DNA of 64,000 bases. It comes from Brachybacterium sp. SGAir0954 (GTDB lineage: Bacteria > Actinomycetota > Actinomycetes > Actinomycetales > Dermabacteraceae). The translations under genes and the position numbers were made by a program. The stretch spans positions 2,728,001 to 2,792,000 of the forward strand of contig NZ_CP027295.1 of assembly GCF_005490785.1 (NCBI RefSeq), given 5' to 3'. The notes beneath the pieces are model-generated. The model was given only the letters and a program-made list of their open reading frames with translations, searched no databases and had not been told where the DNA came from. The stretch's first letter is position 1. Every line of letters begins with the position of its first letter. This document shows positions 23,949 through 32,143 of this stretch, in pieces.

Positions 23949-24665
23949 TCACCCCTTCCCCATCCGATAGCCGACCCCGCGGACGGTGGTGACGAAGCGA
24001 GGGGCGGCCGCCGACTCGTCGAGCTTCCGTCGCAGGTTCGCGATGTGCACGTCGACGAGGTGATCGTCCCCGAGCCAGGTGTCCCCCCAGACGGACTCCA
24101 GCAGCTGACGGCGGGTGAAGACCTGTGCCGGCCTCCGGGCCAGGGTCAGGAGGAGCCCTCGCTCCGTGGGGGTCAGCGCGAGCTCCCTCCCCTCCAGGCG
24201 CACCTGCTGAGCCGCCTCGTCGATCTCGAGCCCTCCCACCGCGAACGTGGGGGCCACAGGAGGTGCGGTCCCGTCGATGGCGCGGGGACGCCTCAGCACG
24301 GCATCGACCCGGGCGACGAGCTCACGGACGCTGAACGGCTTGACGAGGTAGTCATCGGCACCCTCGGCGAGGCCCGCCAGACGGTCCGGCTCCTGAGCCC
24401 TCGCGGTCGTGATCAGCACGTAGCAGTCGGAGAACGCCCTGATCCTGCGGATCACCTCCAGTCCGTCCAGACCCGGCAGCCCCAGGTCGAGGACGATCAC
24501 GTCCGGGCCGAGATCCCGTGCGGCGAGCACGGCCGCGGGCCCGGTCCTCGCCTCCGCGGTCCGATGACCGGCTCGATGGAGGTAGGAGCGGACCACACCG
24601 GCCAGCGCCTCCTCGTCCTCGACGACGAGGATCATCGCTCCACCGGCGTTGGACGTGCTGCTCAT
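23949..24665 (-). CDS. OmpR/PhoB family response regulator
   Basis: 238 residues. The receiver domain has the acidic pair in VVEDEE, phospho-acceptor Asp in VIVLDLGLPGLDGL, Thr in LITTARAQ and Lys in DYLVKPFS. The C-terminal winged helix ends VTTVRGVGYRMGKG. It is transcribed before its kinase. GATCT repeats 11 bases apart at 24723-24738, about 60 bases upstream, could be its own binding site. The partner lipoprotein gene at 22214 has a related 11-base repeat. Confidence 0.94.
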   Translation of the reverse strand: MSSTSNAGGAMILVVEDEEALAGVVRSYLHRAGHRTAEARTGPAAVLAARDLGPDVIVLDLGLPGLDGLEVIRRIRAFSDCYVLITTARAQEPDRLAGLAEGADDYLVKPFSVRELVARVDAVLRRPRAIDGTAPPVAPTFAVGGLEIDEAAQQVRLEGRELALTPTERGLLLTLARRPAQVFTRRQLLESVWGDTWLGDDHLVDVHIANLRRKLDESAAAPRFVTTVRGVGYRMGKG

Positions 24666-24722
24666 GGGATCAGTCTGCGCCCCGGGACCCGGCGCCCGCG
24701 CCGAGGGCCTGCGGAATGAAGA

Positions 24723-24744
24723 AGATCTGGACGTGATCTTGAGG
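24723..24744 (-). promoter_or_regulatory. 11-base-period direct repeat upstream of the response regulator
   Basis: GATCT at 24723 and 24734 with GATCTTGAGG as the second copy. The period and the CTTGA core resemble the repeats before ydhK. It is placed in the promoter region of the regulator gene, whose start is 24665. Confidence 0.4.
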
Positions 24745-24780
24745 TGCGGACGAGCACGCGGAGTGGAGAACCGGACGACG

Positions 24781-24806
24781 AAGGGCCCCGGCGAACCGGG
24801 GCCCTT
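24781..24806 (-). terminator. 11-bp GC hairpin downstream of tRNA-Ala
   Basis: AAGGGCCCCGG at 24781-24791 pairs with CCGGGGCCCTT at 24796-24806 around CGAA. It lies 18 bases downstream of the tRNA on the minus strand. Confidence 0.75.
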
Positions 24807-24823
24807 CGAATCATGAAATTTTG

Positions 24824-24896
24824 TGGAGCTAGGGGGATTCGAACCCCCGACCTTCTCATTGCGAACGAGACGCGCTACCAACTGCGCCATAGCCCC
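24824..24896 (-). tRNA. tRNA-Ala (anticodon CGC)
   Basis: 73 bases on the minus strand. The acceptor arm GGGGCTA pairs with TAGCTCC (one G-T pair), the D arm GCGCAGTTGGTAGCGC is typical, the anticodon loop TTCGCAA gives CGC, which reads GCG alanine codons, and the T arm has GGTTCGAATCC. CCA is not encoded. No integrase or attachment-site repeat is visible beside it. Confidence 0.97.
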
Positions 24897-24973
24897 ATGT
24901 CAACGAGCGACCTGGAAAGGTTAGCACTGCCGGGAGGGTGCTCGCACACCAGGTCAGCCGCCGTTGACGAGGA

Positions 24974-25891
24974 TCACACGTGCGCGCCCGGAGCGCCGGC
25001 GGCCCGTGCCTCGCGCGCCGCCTGCAGCTCGTCCTGCAGGCGGTCGAAGACCTCGATCCGCTCCTGGCCGGTGCAGGCGACGTACGCGGGCTGGTGGTGC
25101 GCGGGGAGCCGGGCGTCGCCGAGCGCGGGCCAGGTGCGCAGGGACCCGCCGGCGCGCTCGAGGATGTGGAAGCCGGCGGCGACGTCCCAGGCGTTGATGG
25201 AGCCGAGGCCGGTGGCGTCCGCCCAGCCGGCCGCGACGTAGGCGAGCTCGATCGCGGCGGAGCCCAGGTGCCGCACGGCGGAGACGCCCACGTGCAGATC
25301 GGTCGCGGCGCGGGCGGCGACCTCCGGCTCCTCCGCGATGATGCGCTGGCTCGGGAAGCCGGTGACGAGCAGGGCGTCCGCCGCGGCGTGGGTGGCGCGC
25401 GGCGTGATCTCGCGGCCGTTGAGCGCGGCGGGGCCGTCGGCCGCGGTGAAGACCTGCTCGAGGATCGGCACGTCGATCACCCCGGCGACGAGGCGCTCCT
25501 GCTCCCCCGCGCCGACGGCGACGCCGATCGAGACACAGAACAGCGGCAGCCCCGCGGCGAAGTTGCTCGTGCCGTCGATCGGGTCGACGTAGAAGCTGAC
25601 CTGCTCCGGGCCTGCCTGGGCGGCGGCGCGCTCGCCGCCCTCCTCCCCCACGATCCGGCAGCCCGGCAGCGCCGTGCGCAGGGAGGCGACGATGATCTCC
25701 TCGCTGCGCTTGTCGTGCTCGGTGACGATGTCGTGGCTGGACGTCTTGTACTCGCGGGCGAGGTGGTCGCGGTCCAGGGAGCGGATGTACTCGGCGGCCT
25801 CGTGGGCGGCGGCGACGGCGATCGCGAGCAGCTCCTGCGGAGCGGGCACGGCGGGGACGGTGGGCACGGGGGCGGAGGTCTCGGCGTTCAT
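24974..25891 (-). CDS. Inositol monophosphatase family protein
   Basis: 305 residues of the Mg-dependent IMPase/FIG fold. Metal-binding motifs are IVGEEGGE, YVDPIDGTSNFAAGLP and, near the C-terminus, GSINAWDVAAGFHILE. The DPIDGT signature is complete. The likely substrate is a phosphate monoester such as inositol-1-phosphate, histidinol phosphate or a sugar phosphate; I cannot choose. The start is the ATG 7 bases after a minus-strand TAGGCT. It lies 24 bases after the stop of the FAD oxidase gene and may also be read from it. Confidence 0.93.
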   Translation of the reverse strand: MNAETSAPVPTVPAVPAPQELLAIAVAAAHEAAEYIRSLDRDHLAREYKTSSHDIVTEHDKRSEEIIVASLRTALPGCRIVGEEGGERAAAQAGPEQVSFYVDPIDGTSNFAAGLPLFCVSIGVAVGAGEQERLVAGVIDVPILEQVFTAADGPAALNGREITPRATHAAADALLVTGFPSQRIIAEEPEVAARAATDLHVGVSAVRHLGSAAIELAYVAAGWADATGLGSINAWDVAAGFHILERAGGSLRTWPALGDARLPAHHQPAYVACTGQERIEVFDRLQDELQAAREARAAGAPGAHV

Positions 25892-25898
25892 CACCGCC

Positions 25899-25904
25899 AG
25901 CCTA
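25899..25904 (-). promoter_or_regulatory. -10 box (TAGGCT) for the IMPase-like gene
   Basis: Minus-strand TAGGCT is 7 bases before the ATG at 25891; no ribosome binding site lies between. Confidence 0.45.
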
Positions 25905-25914
25905 CGAGTCCAGC

Positions 25915-27240
25915 TCAGGGAGGGGAACCGGCTCCCAGCAGGTGGCGCAGGTAGGGGGTGAGGAGCAGGCCCTGCGGGTCCGCCGCGGCGCGCACGGCGG
26001 TGAAGTCCGCGAGGCGCGGGTGGAGGGCGCGCAGCTCCCGCGCGCCGAGCCAGTGCATCTTGCCCCAGTGCGGCCGGGCGGCGAAGGGGGCGAGGGTGCG
26101 CTGGACGAGCAGGAGGTAGGGGCCGGGGTCCTCGCGGTGGTAGCGGTGCGCGGCGAGGTAGACGGTGTCGCGGCCGTGGGCGGTGGAGAGCCAGACGTCG
26201 TCCGCGGCGGCGCGGCGGATCTCGAGCGGGAAGGTGACCCGCACGCGCTCCTCCTCGAAGCGGCGGCGCAGTGCCGCGAAGGCCTCCTCGAAGCGCTCCG
26301 CGGGGATCGCCCACTCCGACTCGTGGAAGCGCACGCGGCGCGGGGCGGCGTAGACGGCGGCGGAGTCGTCCGTCATCGGGGATCCGGCGAAGACCCGGGA
26401 GGCGATCTCGCCGACGGGCCGGCTGAGCGCCGGGACCGTGCTCGCCGCGCGGCACAGCAGCTCCCAGGCGCCGTTGCCGAGCACCTCCCGCTGCAGGAGG
26501 TCCGCGGCACGGCCGGGGCGGTGCACGGGGGCGTCGGCGGGCAGGCGCGTGCTGCTGCGCACGGTCGCGCGGTCGGTGCGCGGGAACCAGAAGAACTCGT
26601 GGTGGTCGACGGCGGAGGACTGCTCGAGGAACCCGCCGACGGTCTCAGCGAGCGGGCGCGTCGCCTCGGTGAGCGCGAGCCGGTAGCGGGGCACGCACTG
26701 CAGCGTCACCTCGAGCACCACCCCGATCGCGCCGAGGCCAAGGCGGGCGGCGTGGAACATGTCCGGGTCCCGCTGCGGGGAGGTCTCGACGACGGAGCCG
26801 TCGGCGAGGGCGAGGCGGAGCGCGCGCACGGTGCCGGAGAAGCCGGTGAAGGCTGCGCCGGTGCCGTGGGTGCCGGTCTGGATCGCGCCGGCGATCGACT
26901 GCCGGTCGATGTCGCCCATGATCTCGAGGGCGAGGCCGTGGGGTGCGAGGAGGCCGGCCACCTCCCACAGCCGGGTGCCGCCGCGCAGGGTCACGAGGCC
27001 TGTCGTGGGATCCGCGGCGACGAGGCCCCGGTGCCGGTCCAGGGAGACGAGCACGCCGTCGGTCGCGGCGAGCGGCGTGAAGGAGTGCCCGCCGCCCACG
27101 ACCCGCAGCGCGGTGCCGAGCGTGCGGGCGAGGGCGATCGCGTCGAGGACCTCCTCCTCGCTCCCGGGCGTGAGCACCTGCTGTGGGGTCCAGCTGTGGG
27201 CGCCGCTCCAGGTGCCGTTCGGGACGGGCGGCATGCGCAT
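25915..27240 (-). CDS. FAD-binding sugar lactone/alditol oxidase family protein
   Basis: 441 residues. The N-terminal PCMH-type FAD domain has VVGGGHSFTPLAATDGV (the His region often carries covalent FAD), GDIDRQSIAGAIQTGTHGTG and GLGAIGVVLEVTL. The C-terminal D-arabinono-lactone oxidase domain ends with the hallmark HWGKMHWLG. Relatives oxidise aldonolactones or alditols. The ATG follows AAGGAG. It is in a same-strand run with the PLP enzyme upstream (41-base gap), which suggests a shared metabolic role that I cannot identify. Confidence 0.92.
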   Translation of the reverse strand: MRMPPVPNGTWSGAHSWTPQQVLTPGSEEEVLDAIALARTLGTALRVVGGGHSFTPLAATDGVLVSLDRHRGLVAADPTTGLVTLRGGTRLWEVAGLLAPHGLALEIMGDIDRQSIAGAIQTGTHGTGAAFTGFSGTVRALRLALADGSVVETSPQRDPDMFHAARLGLGAIGVVLEVTLQCVPRYRLALTEATRPLAETVGGFLEQSSAVDHHEFFWFPRTDRATVRSSTRLPADAPVHRPGRAADLLQREVLGNGAWELLCRAASTVPALSRPVGEIASRVFAGSPMTDDSAAVYAAPRRVRFHESEWAIPAERFEEAFAALRRRFEEERVRVTFPLEIRRAAADDVWLSTAHGRDTVYLAAHRYHREDPGPYLLLVQRTLAPFAARPHWGKMHWLGARELRALHPRLADFTAVRAAADPQGLLLTPYLRHLLGAGSPP

Positions 27241-27281
27241 GCGGGGCTCCTTCGCTCCGGGACGGTCGGGAGGTCAGCGGC

Positions 27282-28517
27282 TCACAGGAACGCGGCGCCC
27301 TCGCCGCGGTAGGTGGGCACCCAGCCCTCGACGCGGATCGGCTCCGCGTCGGTGCCCGCCCCCGCCACGAGCACGTAGCCGCTGATGTGCTCGGCGGGCT
27401 CGCCGGCCTTCGCATGGCGCAGCCACACGGTGTCCCCCACCCGGAGCCGCTCGGCGGCGGTTCCGAGGACGGGCGTCTGCACCTCTCCGGCGGCCTCCCG
27501 CGGGGCGAAGCGCAGGCCCGCAGGGTGCGCGATCGTGGGGAGGCGGTCCGCGCCGGGCGGCCCGCTCGCCACCCACCCGCCGCCCAGCAGCGTCGCGACC
27601 TCCCTCGCGGGGCGACGAACCACGGACAGCCCGATATGGAGGGCGGGGCGCGGGGCGAAGTCGCGGTAGCCGTCGAACAGGCCGGGGCCGATGAGACCGG
27701 ACCCGGCGGCGACCTCGGTGACCGCGGGCTCCGCAGCGGTGGACTCGAGCGAGCCGGTGCCGCCGCCGTTGACGAGCTCGAGATCGGCCACCTCCCGCAC
27801 CGCCGCGACCGCCTCGGCCCGCCGACGGGCGACATCGGGCCTCGACAGCCGCTTCATCGTGCGGACGGCGGCTCCGTAGGGGCCGCGGGCCGTGTCGGTG
27901 ACCCCGGCGATCTGCCCCTCGTAGGCCATCATGCCCACGAGCCGAAGCGCGGGCCGGGCGGCGATCTCCCGGGCGAGGGCCGCGGCCTGTGCGGCGGTGC
28001 GCACCGGGGAGCGGTGGGCGCCGAAGCGCAGCCCGGGCGCGGGCGCGTAGGAGACGTCGAGCTCGATCGCGACGCGCAGCTGTGGCCGGTCCCGCCCGGG
28101 GCGGAGGTCCCGCGTCGCGGCGACGAGCAGGTCCAGCTGGGCTGTCTCGTCGACCATGAGGGTCACGGCCTCGAGGGCGCCGGGCTGGGCGCACAGGCGC
28201 CGGATCCCGCCGATCTCCGCCGTCGGGTACGCGAGCAGCACGTCGTCGACCCCGCGCTGCACGAGCCAGAGCGCCTCGGGCAGGGTGAAGGCGAGCACGC
28301 CGCGGGTCGCCGGATGGGCGAGGGCCCGCTCGAGCAGGCCGCGCACGCGCAGGGACTTCGAGGCGACGCGGATCGGGGTGCCGCCCGCACGGCGGGCGAG
28401 GTCCTCGATGTTCGCGTCGAAGGCGTCGAGGTCGAGGACGGCGATCGGCCGCTCGCGGTACCCCTCCTCGTCGAGGGCGCGGGCGATCGCGGCGATCCGC
28501 GAGCCGGCGGCGGTCAT
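27282..28517 (-). CDS. PLP-dependent alanine-racemase-N-domain enzyme (D-amino-acid aldolase/deaminase-like)
   Basis: 411 residues with a fold-type III barrel. The PLP-binding Lys is probably the one in IRVASKSLRVRG; VGMMAYEGQIAG and LVNGGGTGSLES are typical of D-threonine aldolase and D-serine dehydratase relatives. The C-terminal beta domain ends with the RVGDTVWLRHAKAGE segment, where metal ligands usually lie. Start ATG 28517 overlaps no other gene; the SepX-like gene ends 26 bases upstream. Reaction type (aldol cleavage or dehydration) cannot be told from the sequence. Confidence 0.88.
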   Translation of the reverse strand: MTAAGSRIAAIARALDEEGYRERPIAVLDLDAFDANIEDLARRAGGTPIRVASKSLRVRGLLERALAHPATRGVLAFTLPEALWLVQRGVDDVLLAYPTAEIGGIRRLCAQPGALEAVTLMVDETAQLDLLVAATRDLRPGRDRPQLRVAIELDVSYAPAPGLRFGAHRSPVRTAAQAAALAREIAARPALRLVGMMAYEGQIAGVTDTARGPYGAAVRTMKRLSRPDVARRRAEAVAAVREVADLELVNGGGTGSLESTAAEPAVTEVAAGSGLIGPGLFDGYRDFAPRPALHIGLSVVRRPAREVATLLGGGWVASGPPGADRLPTIAHPAGLRFAPREAAGEVQTPVLGTAAERLRVGDTVWLRHAKAGEPAEHISGYVLVAGAGTDAEPIRVEGWVPTYRGEGAAFL

Positions 28518-28543
28518 CGGGTGACCCGGGCGGTGGGGCGGGC

Positions 28544-29410
28544 TCAGGCCCGACGGCGGGCGAGGACCTCGTCCAGGCCCAGGTCCACCGCGGGGGCGGT
28601 GGTGACCTCGTCCGCCGCCTCGATCGCCTCGACGCCGTCGCGCTCGAGCGGCACGACCGAGGCTCGCAGGGACTCGCGGTGCGCGGCGTGGCGGCTCGCG
28701 AGGTCCTCGACCTCGCCGCGCAGGGCGTAGGTGGGGCGGGGCACGGGGCGCGGCGTCCACTCGCCGGGGGCGGAGACGTGCTCCTGGGCGCGCTCGGCGG
28801 TGTCCTCGAGGGGCGTGCGCGCGGGGAGCTCCGGGGCGGGGCGCGACGCGGCGGGCGCGGGCCGCGCCGCGCGGGCGGCGGCCTCGGCGCGATCGGACTC
28901 CTCGAGGCGGGCGAGAGCGGCGGCGCGGCGGGCGAGGGTGCGGCGCTCGAGCTCGGCACGACGCAGCCCCACGACGTACGCGGCGAGCACCAGGGCGGCG
29001 AGCAGCGGCAGCACCCAGTGGACCGCGCCGAGCACGGCACCCGCGGTGAGGCCCAGCACAGCGGCGGCCAGCCCCACGAGCGCGGCCTTCATGGCGCCGC
29101 GGCGGCGGGTGCCCTCGACGAGCGGGTCCACCCGCTCCCCCGGCGTCGCGTCGAAGCGGGGGCGGCTGGTGGGATCGGCGGGACGCAGCAGCAGACGGTC
29201 CTGGTTCATGGGGGGACTCACCTCACGGGACGTACGGCGGGAGTGGACGGCCGCGGAGAGGTCACGGGACTTCGCGTCGACGGGAGCGGACTCGGTCCGG
29301 CGGGCTCGGCCCATCACGTCGCGGCGACCGGCGGTGCGCGGCAGGGCGTACAGCACCCACAGCAGCAGCAGGAGGGCGAACAGGACGGCGCCGAGGTTGA
29401 TGGACTCCAC
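28544..29410 (-). CDS. Membrane protein, probable SepX/GlpR-type divisome factor
   Basis: 288 residues: a single N-terminal membrane helix (AVLFALLLLLWVLYAL) followed by Arg-rich cytosolic sequence, a second hydrophobic pair at about 105-148, then a long disordered Ala/Pro/Glu-rich tail. The arrangement and its place next to rimJ match Rv0996/SepX proteins, which work with the cell-division ring in Actinobacteria. The identity rests on layout and synteny. The GTG start is 7 bases after TACGCT on the minus strand (29418-29423). Confidence 0.7.
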   Translation of the reverse strand: MESINLGAVLFALLLLLWVLYALPRTAGRRDVMGRARRTESAPVDAKSRDLSAAVHSRRTSREVSPPMNQDRLLLRPADPTSRPRFDATPGERVDPLVEGTRRRGAMKAALVGLAAAVLGLTAGAVLGAVHWVLPLLAALVLAAYVVGLRRAELERRTLARRAAALARLEESDRAEAAARAARPAPAASRPAPELPARTPLEDTAERAQEHVSAPGEWTPRPVPRPTYALRGEVEDLASRHAAHRESLRASVVPLERDGVEAIEAADEVTTAPAVDLGLDEVLARRRA

Positions 29411-29417
29411 GAGGGCC

Positions 29418-29423
29418 AGCGTA
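29418..29423 (-). promoter_or_regulatory. -10 box (TACGCT) for the SepX-like gene
   Basis: TACGCT on the minus strand is 7 bases before the GTG at 29410. Confidence 0.45.
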
Positions 29424-29533
29424 ATGACACTCGTGTGATTCAGCTGGTCACGCGCTGGGCGTGTCGGGCATCGAATCGACCGGACGGGACGTCGGCCGCC
29501 CGCTCCCTCGCCGCCGGCGCGCTGCGGGCGCGC

Positions 29534-30181
29534 TCAGGCGAGGCGCCGCACGTGCGGCGGGTGCTCGCGGTGCAGGCGCGCGAGGATGCCCTTCCCGCCG
29601 CGGGGATCGTGCTCCTCGCCGATCTCCCCGGCCTCCTCCGCGGTCATCGCGAAGACGAGGTGGTCCCGCCAGGCGCCGTCGACGTGGATCGCGCCGCGCC
29701 GCAGCCCCTCCTCGCGCAGGTGGAGCTTCTCGACCACGCGCAGGCTGGCCGTGTTCTCCGGGCGCACGGTCATCTCGACCCGGTGCATGGCCATCTCGAC
29801 GAACAGGTGGTCCATGAGCAGCGCGGCGGCGCGCGGCACATAGCCGCGGCCCGCGGCGCCCTGGTCGATCCAGTAGCCCAGCACGGCGGTGCGCAGCGCC
29901 CCGTACTGGAGCGGACCCGCGGTGATCTGCCCGAGCAGGCGACCGTCGACCGTGATGACGAGCGGCACGGCGAGCCCCTGCCGGGCCTGCGACTCGCTCC
30001 ATCGGCGCAGCGCCGTGAAGCCCGGCGGGCGGCCGGGCCGGGTGGGGTCGGTCGCGTCCCAGGGACGGAGCCACTCGTGGTTGCGGGCGCGCAGGCCCTC
30101 GTGGACGAAGCGGTCCCGACGGCGCAGCGGACGCAGGACGAGCTCCTCGTCGCGCAGGGTCAGCGGCCACACGTGCACCAT
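29534..30181 (-). CDS. rimJ: GNAT family N-acetyltransferase (RimJ-type)
   Basis: 215 residues. LRPLRRRD starts the domain, GYWIDQGAAGRGYVPRAAALL carries the acetyl-CoA loop (Q/RxxGxG/A variant), and RVEMTVRPENTASLRVVEKL is the conserved C-terminal part that ends with a GLRRG strand. Relatives acetylate N-termini of ribosomal or other proteins. Its position between the SepX-like gene and the 5-formyl-THF cyclo-ligase is conserved in Actinobacteria. The ATG is 6 bases after a TACGAT box (30188-30193). Confidence 0.9.
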   Translation of the reverse strand: MVHVWPLTLRDEELVLRPLRRRDRFVHEGLRARNHEWLRPWDATDPTRPGRPPGFTALRRWSESQARQGLAVPLVITVDGRLLGQITAGPLQYGALRTAVLGYWIDQGAAGRGYVPRAAALLMDHLFVEMAMHRVEMTVRPENTASLRVVEKLHLREEGLRRGAIHVDGAWRDHLVFAMTAEEAGEIGEEHDPRGGKGILARLHREHPPHVRRLA

Positions 30182-30187
30182 CGCGCC

Positions 30188-30213
30188 ATCGTAGACGCGA
30201 TCTGTGTCACCCT
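30188..30213. promoter_or_regulatory. Divergent -10 boxes between rimJ and the cyclo-ligase gene
   Basis: Minus-strand TACGAT (30188-30193) is 6 bases from the rimJ ATG; plus-strand CACCCT (30208-30213) is 6 bases from the ATG at 30220. The whole intergenic space is 38 bases, so the two promoters overlap. Confidence 0.5.
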
Positions 30214-30219
30214 GGCGCG

Positions 30220-30921
30220 ATGGTGGACGACAGGGGCACGGGCGAGCCCACGCACGGCGCGGAGGGCGGCGAGGACGCACCGCAGGAGGTCAAACGGCGA
30301 CTGCGCCGTGCACTGCGCGGTGCACGCCGCGCACGCTATGCCGGGGAGGAGGGCGCCCGGCGGCGCGAGGAGGAGGCCTCACGGATCCTCGCGGGCGCCT
30401 CCGGCATCATCGCCGAGGTCACGGCGGTCGTCGCCCGAGCCGGCCGGGAGCCCGTCCTCGTCGCCTGCTTCCGCCCGCTCCCCACCGAGGCGGACGTCAT
30501 GCCGCTCGCCCTCGCTCTCGCGGATGCCGGCGCCGGGATCCTCTTCCCCGTCGCGACCGGCGGGGAGGAGCTCGACTGGGTCCTCTGGGACGGGGACGAG
30601 ACGGCCTTCACCCCCTCCCCCGCGGGGGGTTTCGGGGCGGAGCCCACCGGGGACCGTCTCGGCGCGGGGGCGCTCGCCGCGGCGCACCTCGTGCTGGCCC
30701 CGGCGCTCGCGGTGGACCGCTCGGGGACGCGGCTCGGGCACGGCGGCGGGTACTACGACCGGGCGCTCGCCCCGGCGGCGGGGGTCCGTGTAGTCGCCGT
30801 CGTGCATCCGGCCGAGGTCCTCGCCGCAGGCGCGCTGCCCCGGGAAGGCTTCGACCGGCCCGTCGCCGAGGTGCTCACGGCGGAGGGTCTCGAACGCGTG
30901 GGGGACGGCACAGGGGCGTGA
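30220..30921 (+). CDS. 5-formyltetrahydrofolate cyclo-ligase
   Basis: 233 residues. The enzyme converts 5-formyl-THF to 5,10-methenyl-THF with ATP in one-carbon metabolism. The hallmark phosphate-binding motif GTRLGHGGGYYDRAL is near residue 165, and VACFRPLPTEADVMPL and FPVATGGEEL fit the substrate side. The N-terminus is an Arg-rich helix after about 20 disordered residues. It is divergent from rimJ and followed by fmdB after 68 bases. Confidence 0.95.
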   Translation: MVDDRGTGEPTHGAEGGEDAPQEVKRRLRRALRGARRARYAGEEGARRREEEASRILAGASGIIAEVTAVVARAGREPVLVACFRPLPTEADVMPLALALADAGAGILFPVATGGEELDWVLWDGDETAFTPSPAGGFGAEPTGDRLGAGALAAAHLVLAPALAVDRSGTRLGHGGGYYDRALAPAAGVRVVAVVHPAEVLAAGALPREGFDRPVAEVLTAEGLERVGDGTGA

Positions 30922-30989
30922 GCACGTCGCGGTCGTAGAATCGACCCGGCCCCGAGGCCGGGGCCCCAGCTCATCCCGGAGGATCCCGC

Positions 30990-31319
30990 GTGCCCACCTA
31001 TGTCTACGCCTGCAAGAACTGCGGTCACCGCTTCGAGAAGTACCAGTCCTTCTCCGAGGACTCCCTCGTGACGTGCCCCGAGTGCGCGCAGGACGCGCTG
31101 CGCAAGGTCTTCGACTCCGTGGGCGTGGTCTTCAAGGGCTCCGGCTTCTACTCGACCGATGCGAAGTCCGCGGGCGCCAGCACCGGTCCCGCGAGCTCCT
31201 CGGAGAGCGGCTCCACCTCGAGCACCCCGGCTCCGGCCACGCCCGCTCCCAGCACCTCCGCGCCGGCCGCCGCGAGCTCGAGCAGCTCCTCGTCCTCCTC
31301 GCAGGCCGCCTCCTCCTGA
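30990..31319 (+). CDS. FmdB family zinc-ribbon protein
   Basis: 109 residues. The first 50 hold a zinc ribbon with CKNCGHRF and CPECAQD as the two Cys pairs, followed by VFKGSGFYSTD, the family's conserved end. The last 50 residues are nearly all Ser, Ala, Pro and Thr, including a run of nine serines, so the tail is disordered. GTG start follows GGAGGA. The function of FmdB ribbons is not known; its homologue in mycobacteria (Rv0991c) has been described as redox-linked. It sits in a conserved order with the cyclo-ligase and mscL. Confidence 0.92.
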   Translation: MPTYVYACKNCGHRFEKYQSFSEDSLVTCPECAQDALRKVFDSVGVVFKGSGFYSTDAKSAGASTGPASSSESGSTSSTPAPATPAPSTSAPAAASSSSSSSSSQAASS

Positions 31320-31435
31320 TCCGAGCGAGCCCGGGCTCGGCCCACCGGCGCCGAGGGGCGTGAGGGTCTCTCCTCCCCACCACCGCCCCGTCCACAGCGG
31401 GCCGACGGGCGGCCATCGCGCGCCCCGCGCCGCCC

Positions 31436-31441
31436 TACGGT
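31436..31441 (+). promoter_or_regulatory. -10 box (TACGGT) for the SAF-domain gene
   Basis: TACGGT ends 6 bases before the ATG at 31448. Confidence 0.5.
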
Positions 31442-31447
31442 GCGGGC

Positions 31448-32095
31448 ATGCTCCCGAGGATCCGTGCCCGTCTCCCGCTCTGGCGCCGTGCTCTGCGCCG
31501 CCGGCGCCGCCTGCTCCTGCTGCTGCTCGCCGCGGCGCTCACCGCGACCGCGCTGCCCGGCATCGCCGCGGCCGTGGTCCCGCCGGGCGCGCGCGGCACG
31601 GAGGTCGTGGTCGCGGCCCGGGATCTCGATCCGGCGCAGCCCCTGACCTCGGCGGATCTCACCACCGTGCGCGTCGCGGATCAGCTCGTGCCGCCGGGAG
31701 CCGTCTCCGACCCGGCCGCGTTGCTGGGCAGCCGCACCGCCCTCGCGATCCCCGCGGGCACGACGCTCCACCCTGCGCTCATGCGCGGGGGCGGGGACGC
31801 CGGCCCCGGGAGCGGCGAGGCGCTCATGGTCGTCGACGCGCCGGCCGCGCTGGCCGCGCATCTGGCGACCGGCACGACGCTCGAGATCCTCGCGCCGGAT
31901 CCCGAGAGCGGGCTCGCCCGACGTGTCCCCGCGCGGGTGGTCGAGGTGACCGACGGGTCACCTGGAGGGGCGGCGATCGCGGGGGCCGCGGACGCCGGCA
32001 CGGTCGAGCTGCTCGTGGCGGTGGGACGGGAGGAGTCCGACGACCTCGCCGCCGCGCAGCGTGGCGGATGGTTGACGGTCTCGGTCGTCGGCTAG
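31448..32095 (+). CDS. SAF-domain protein with N-terminal membrane anchor
   Basis: 215 residues. Basic N-terminus (RALRRRRR) then a hydrophobic helix LLLLLLAAALTATALPGIAA, so it is exported or anchored. The SAF fold follows: EVVVAARDLDPAQPLTSADL and TALAIPAGTTLHPALM, as in CpaB/RcpC pilus and flagellar P-ring chaperones. The C-terminal half resembles the RcpC/CpaB domain (MVVDAPAALAAHLATGTTLEIL). No pilus genes are nearby. It stands between fmdB and mscL. Confidence 0.88.
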   Translation: MLPRIRARLPLWRRALRRRRRLLLLLLAAALTATALPGIAAAVVPPGARGTEVVVAARDLDPAQPLTSADLTTVRVADQLVPPGAVSDPAALLGSRTALAIPAGTTLHPALMRGGGDAGPGSGEALMVVDAPAALAAHLATGTTLEILAPDPESGLARRVPARVVEVTDGSPGGAAIAGAADAGTVELLVAVGREESDDLAAAQRGGWLTVSVVG

Positions 32096-32098
32096 AGT
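32093..32098 (+). promoter_or_regulatory. Possible -10 box (TAGAGT) for mscL
   Basis: TAGAGT overlaps the stop codon of the SAF gene and would give a leader of about 40 bases containing AAAGGATGAG before the ATG at 32144. Confidence 0.35.
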
Positions 32099-32143
32099 CC
32101 CCACCGATATTCCCGTCCCCTCCCCCAGCAAAGGATGAGACCC

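Noticed and set aside
24824..24896. tRNA-Ala as an integration site of a mobile element
   Set aside because: No integrase, no repeat of the tRNA 3' end and no change in base or codon use on either side.
24744..25241. Open frame over the tRNA and the 3' part of the IMPase-like gene
   Set aside because: It runs through a clear tRNA-Ala on the other strand and has no supported start or family features.
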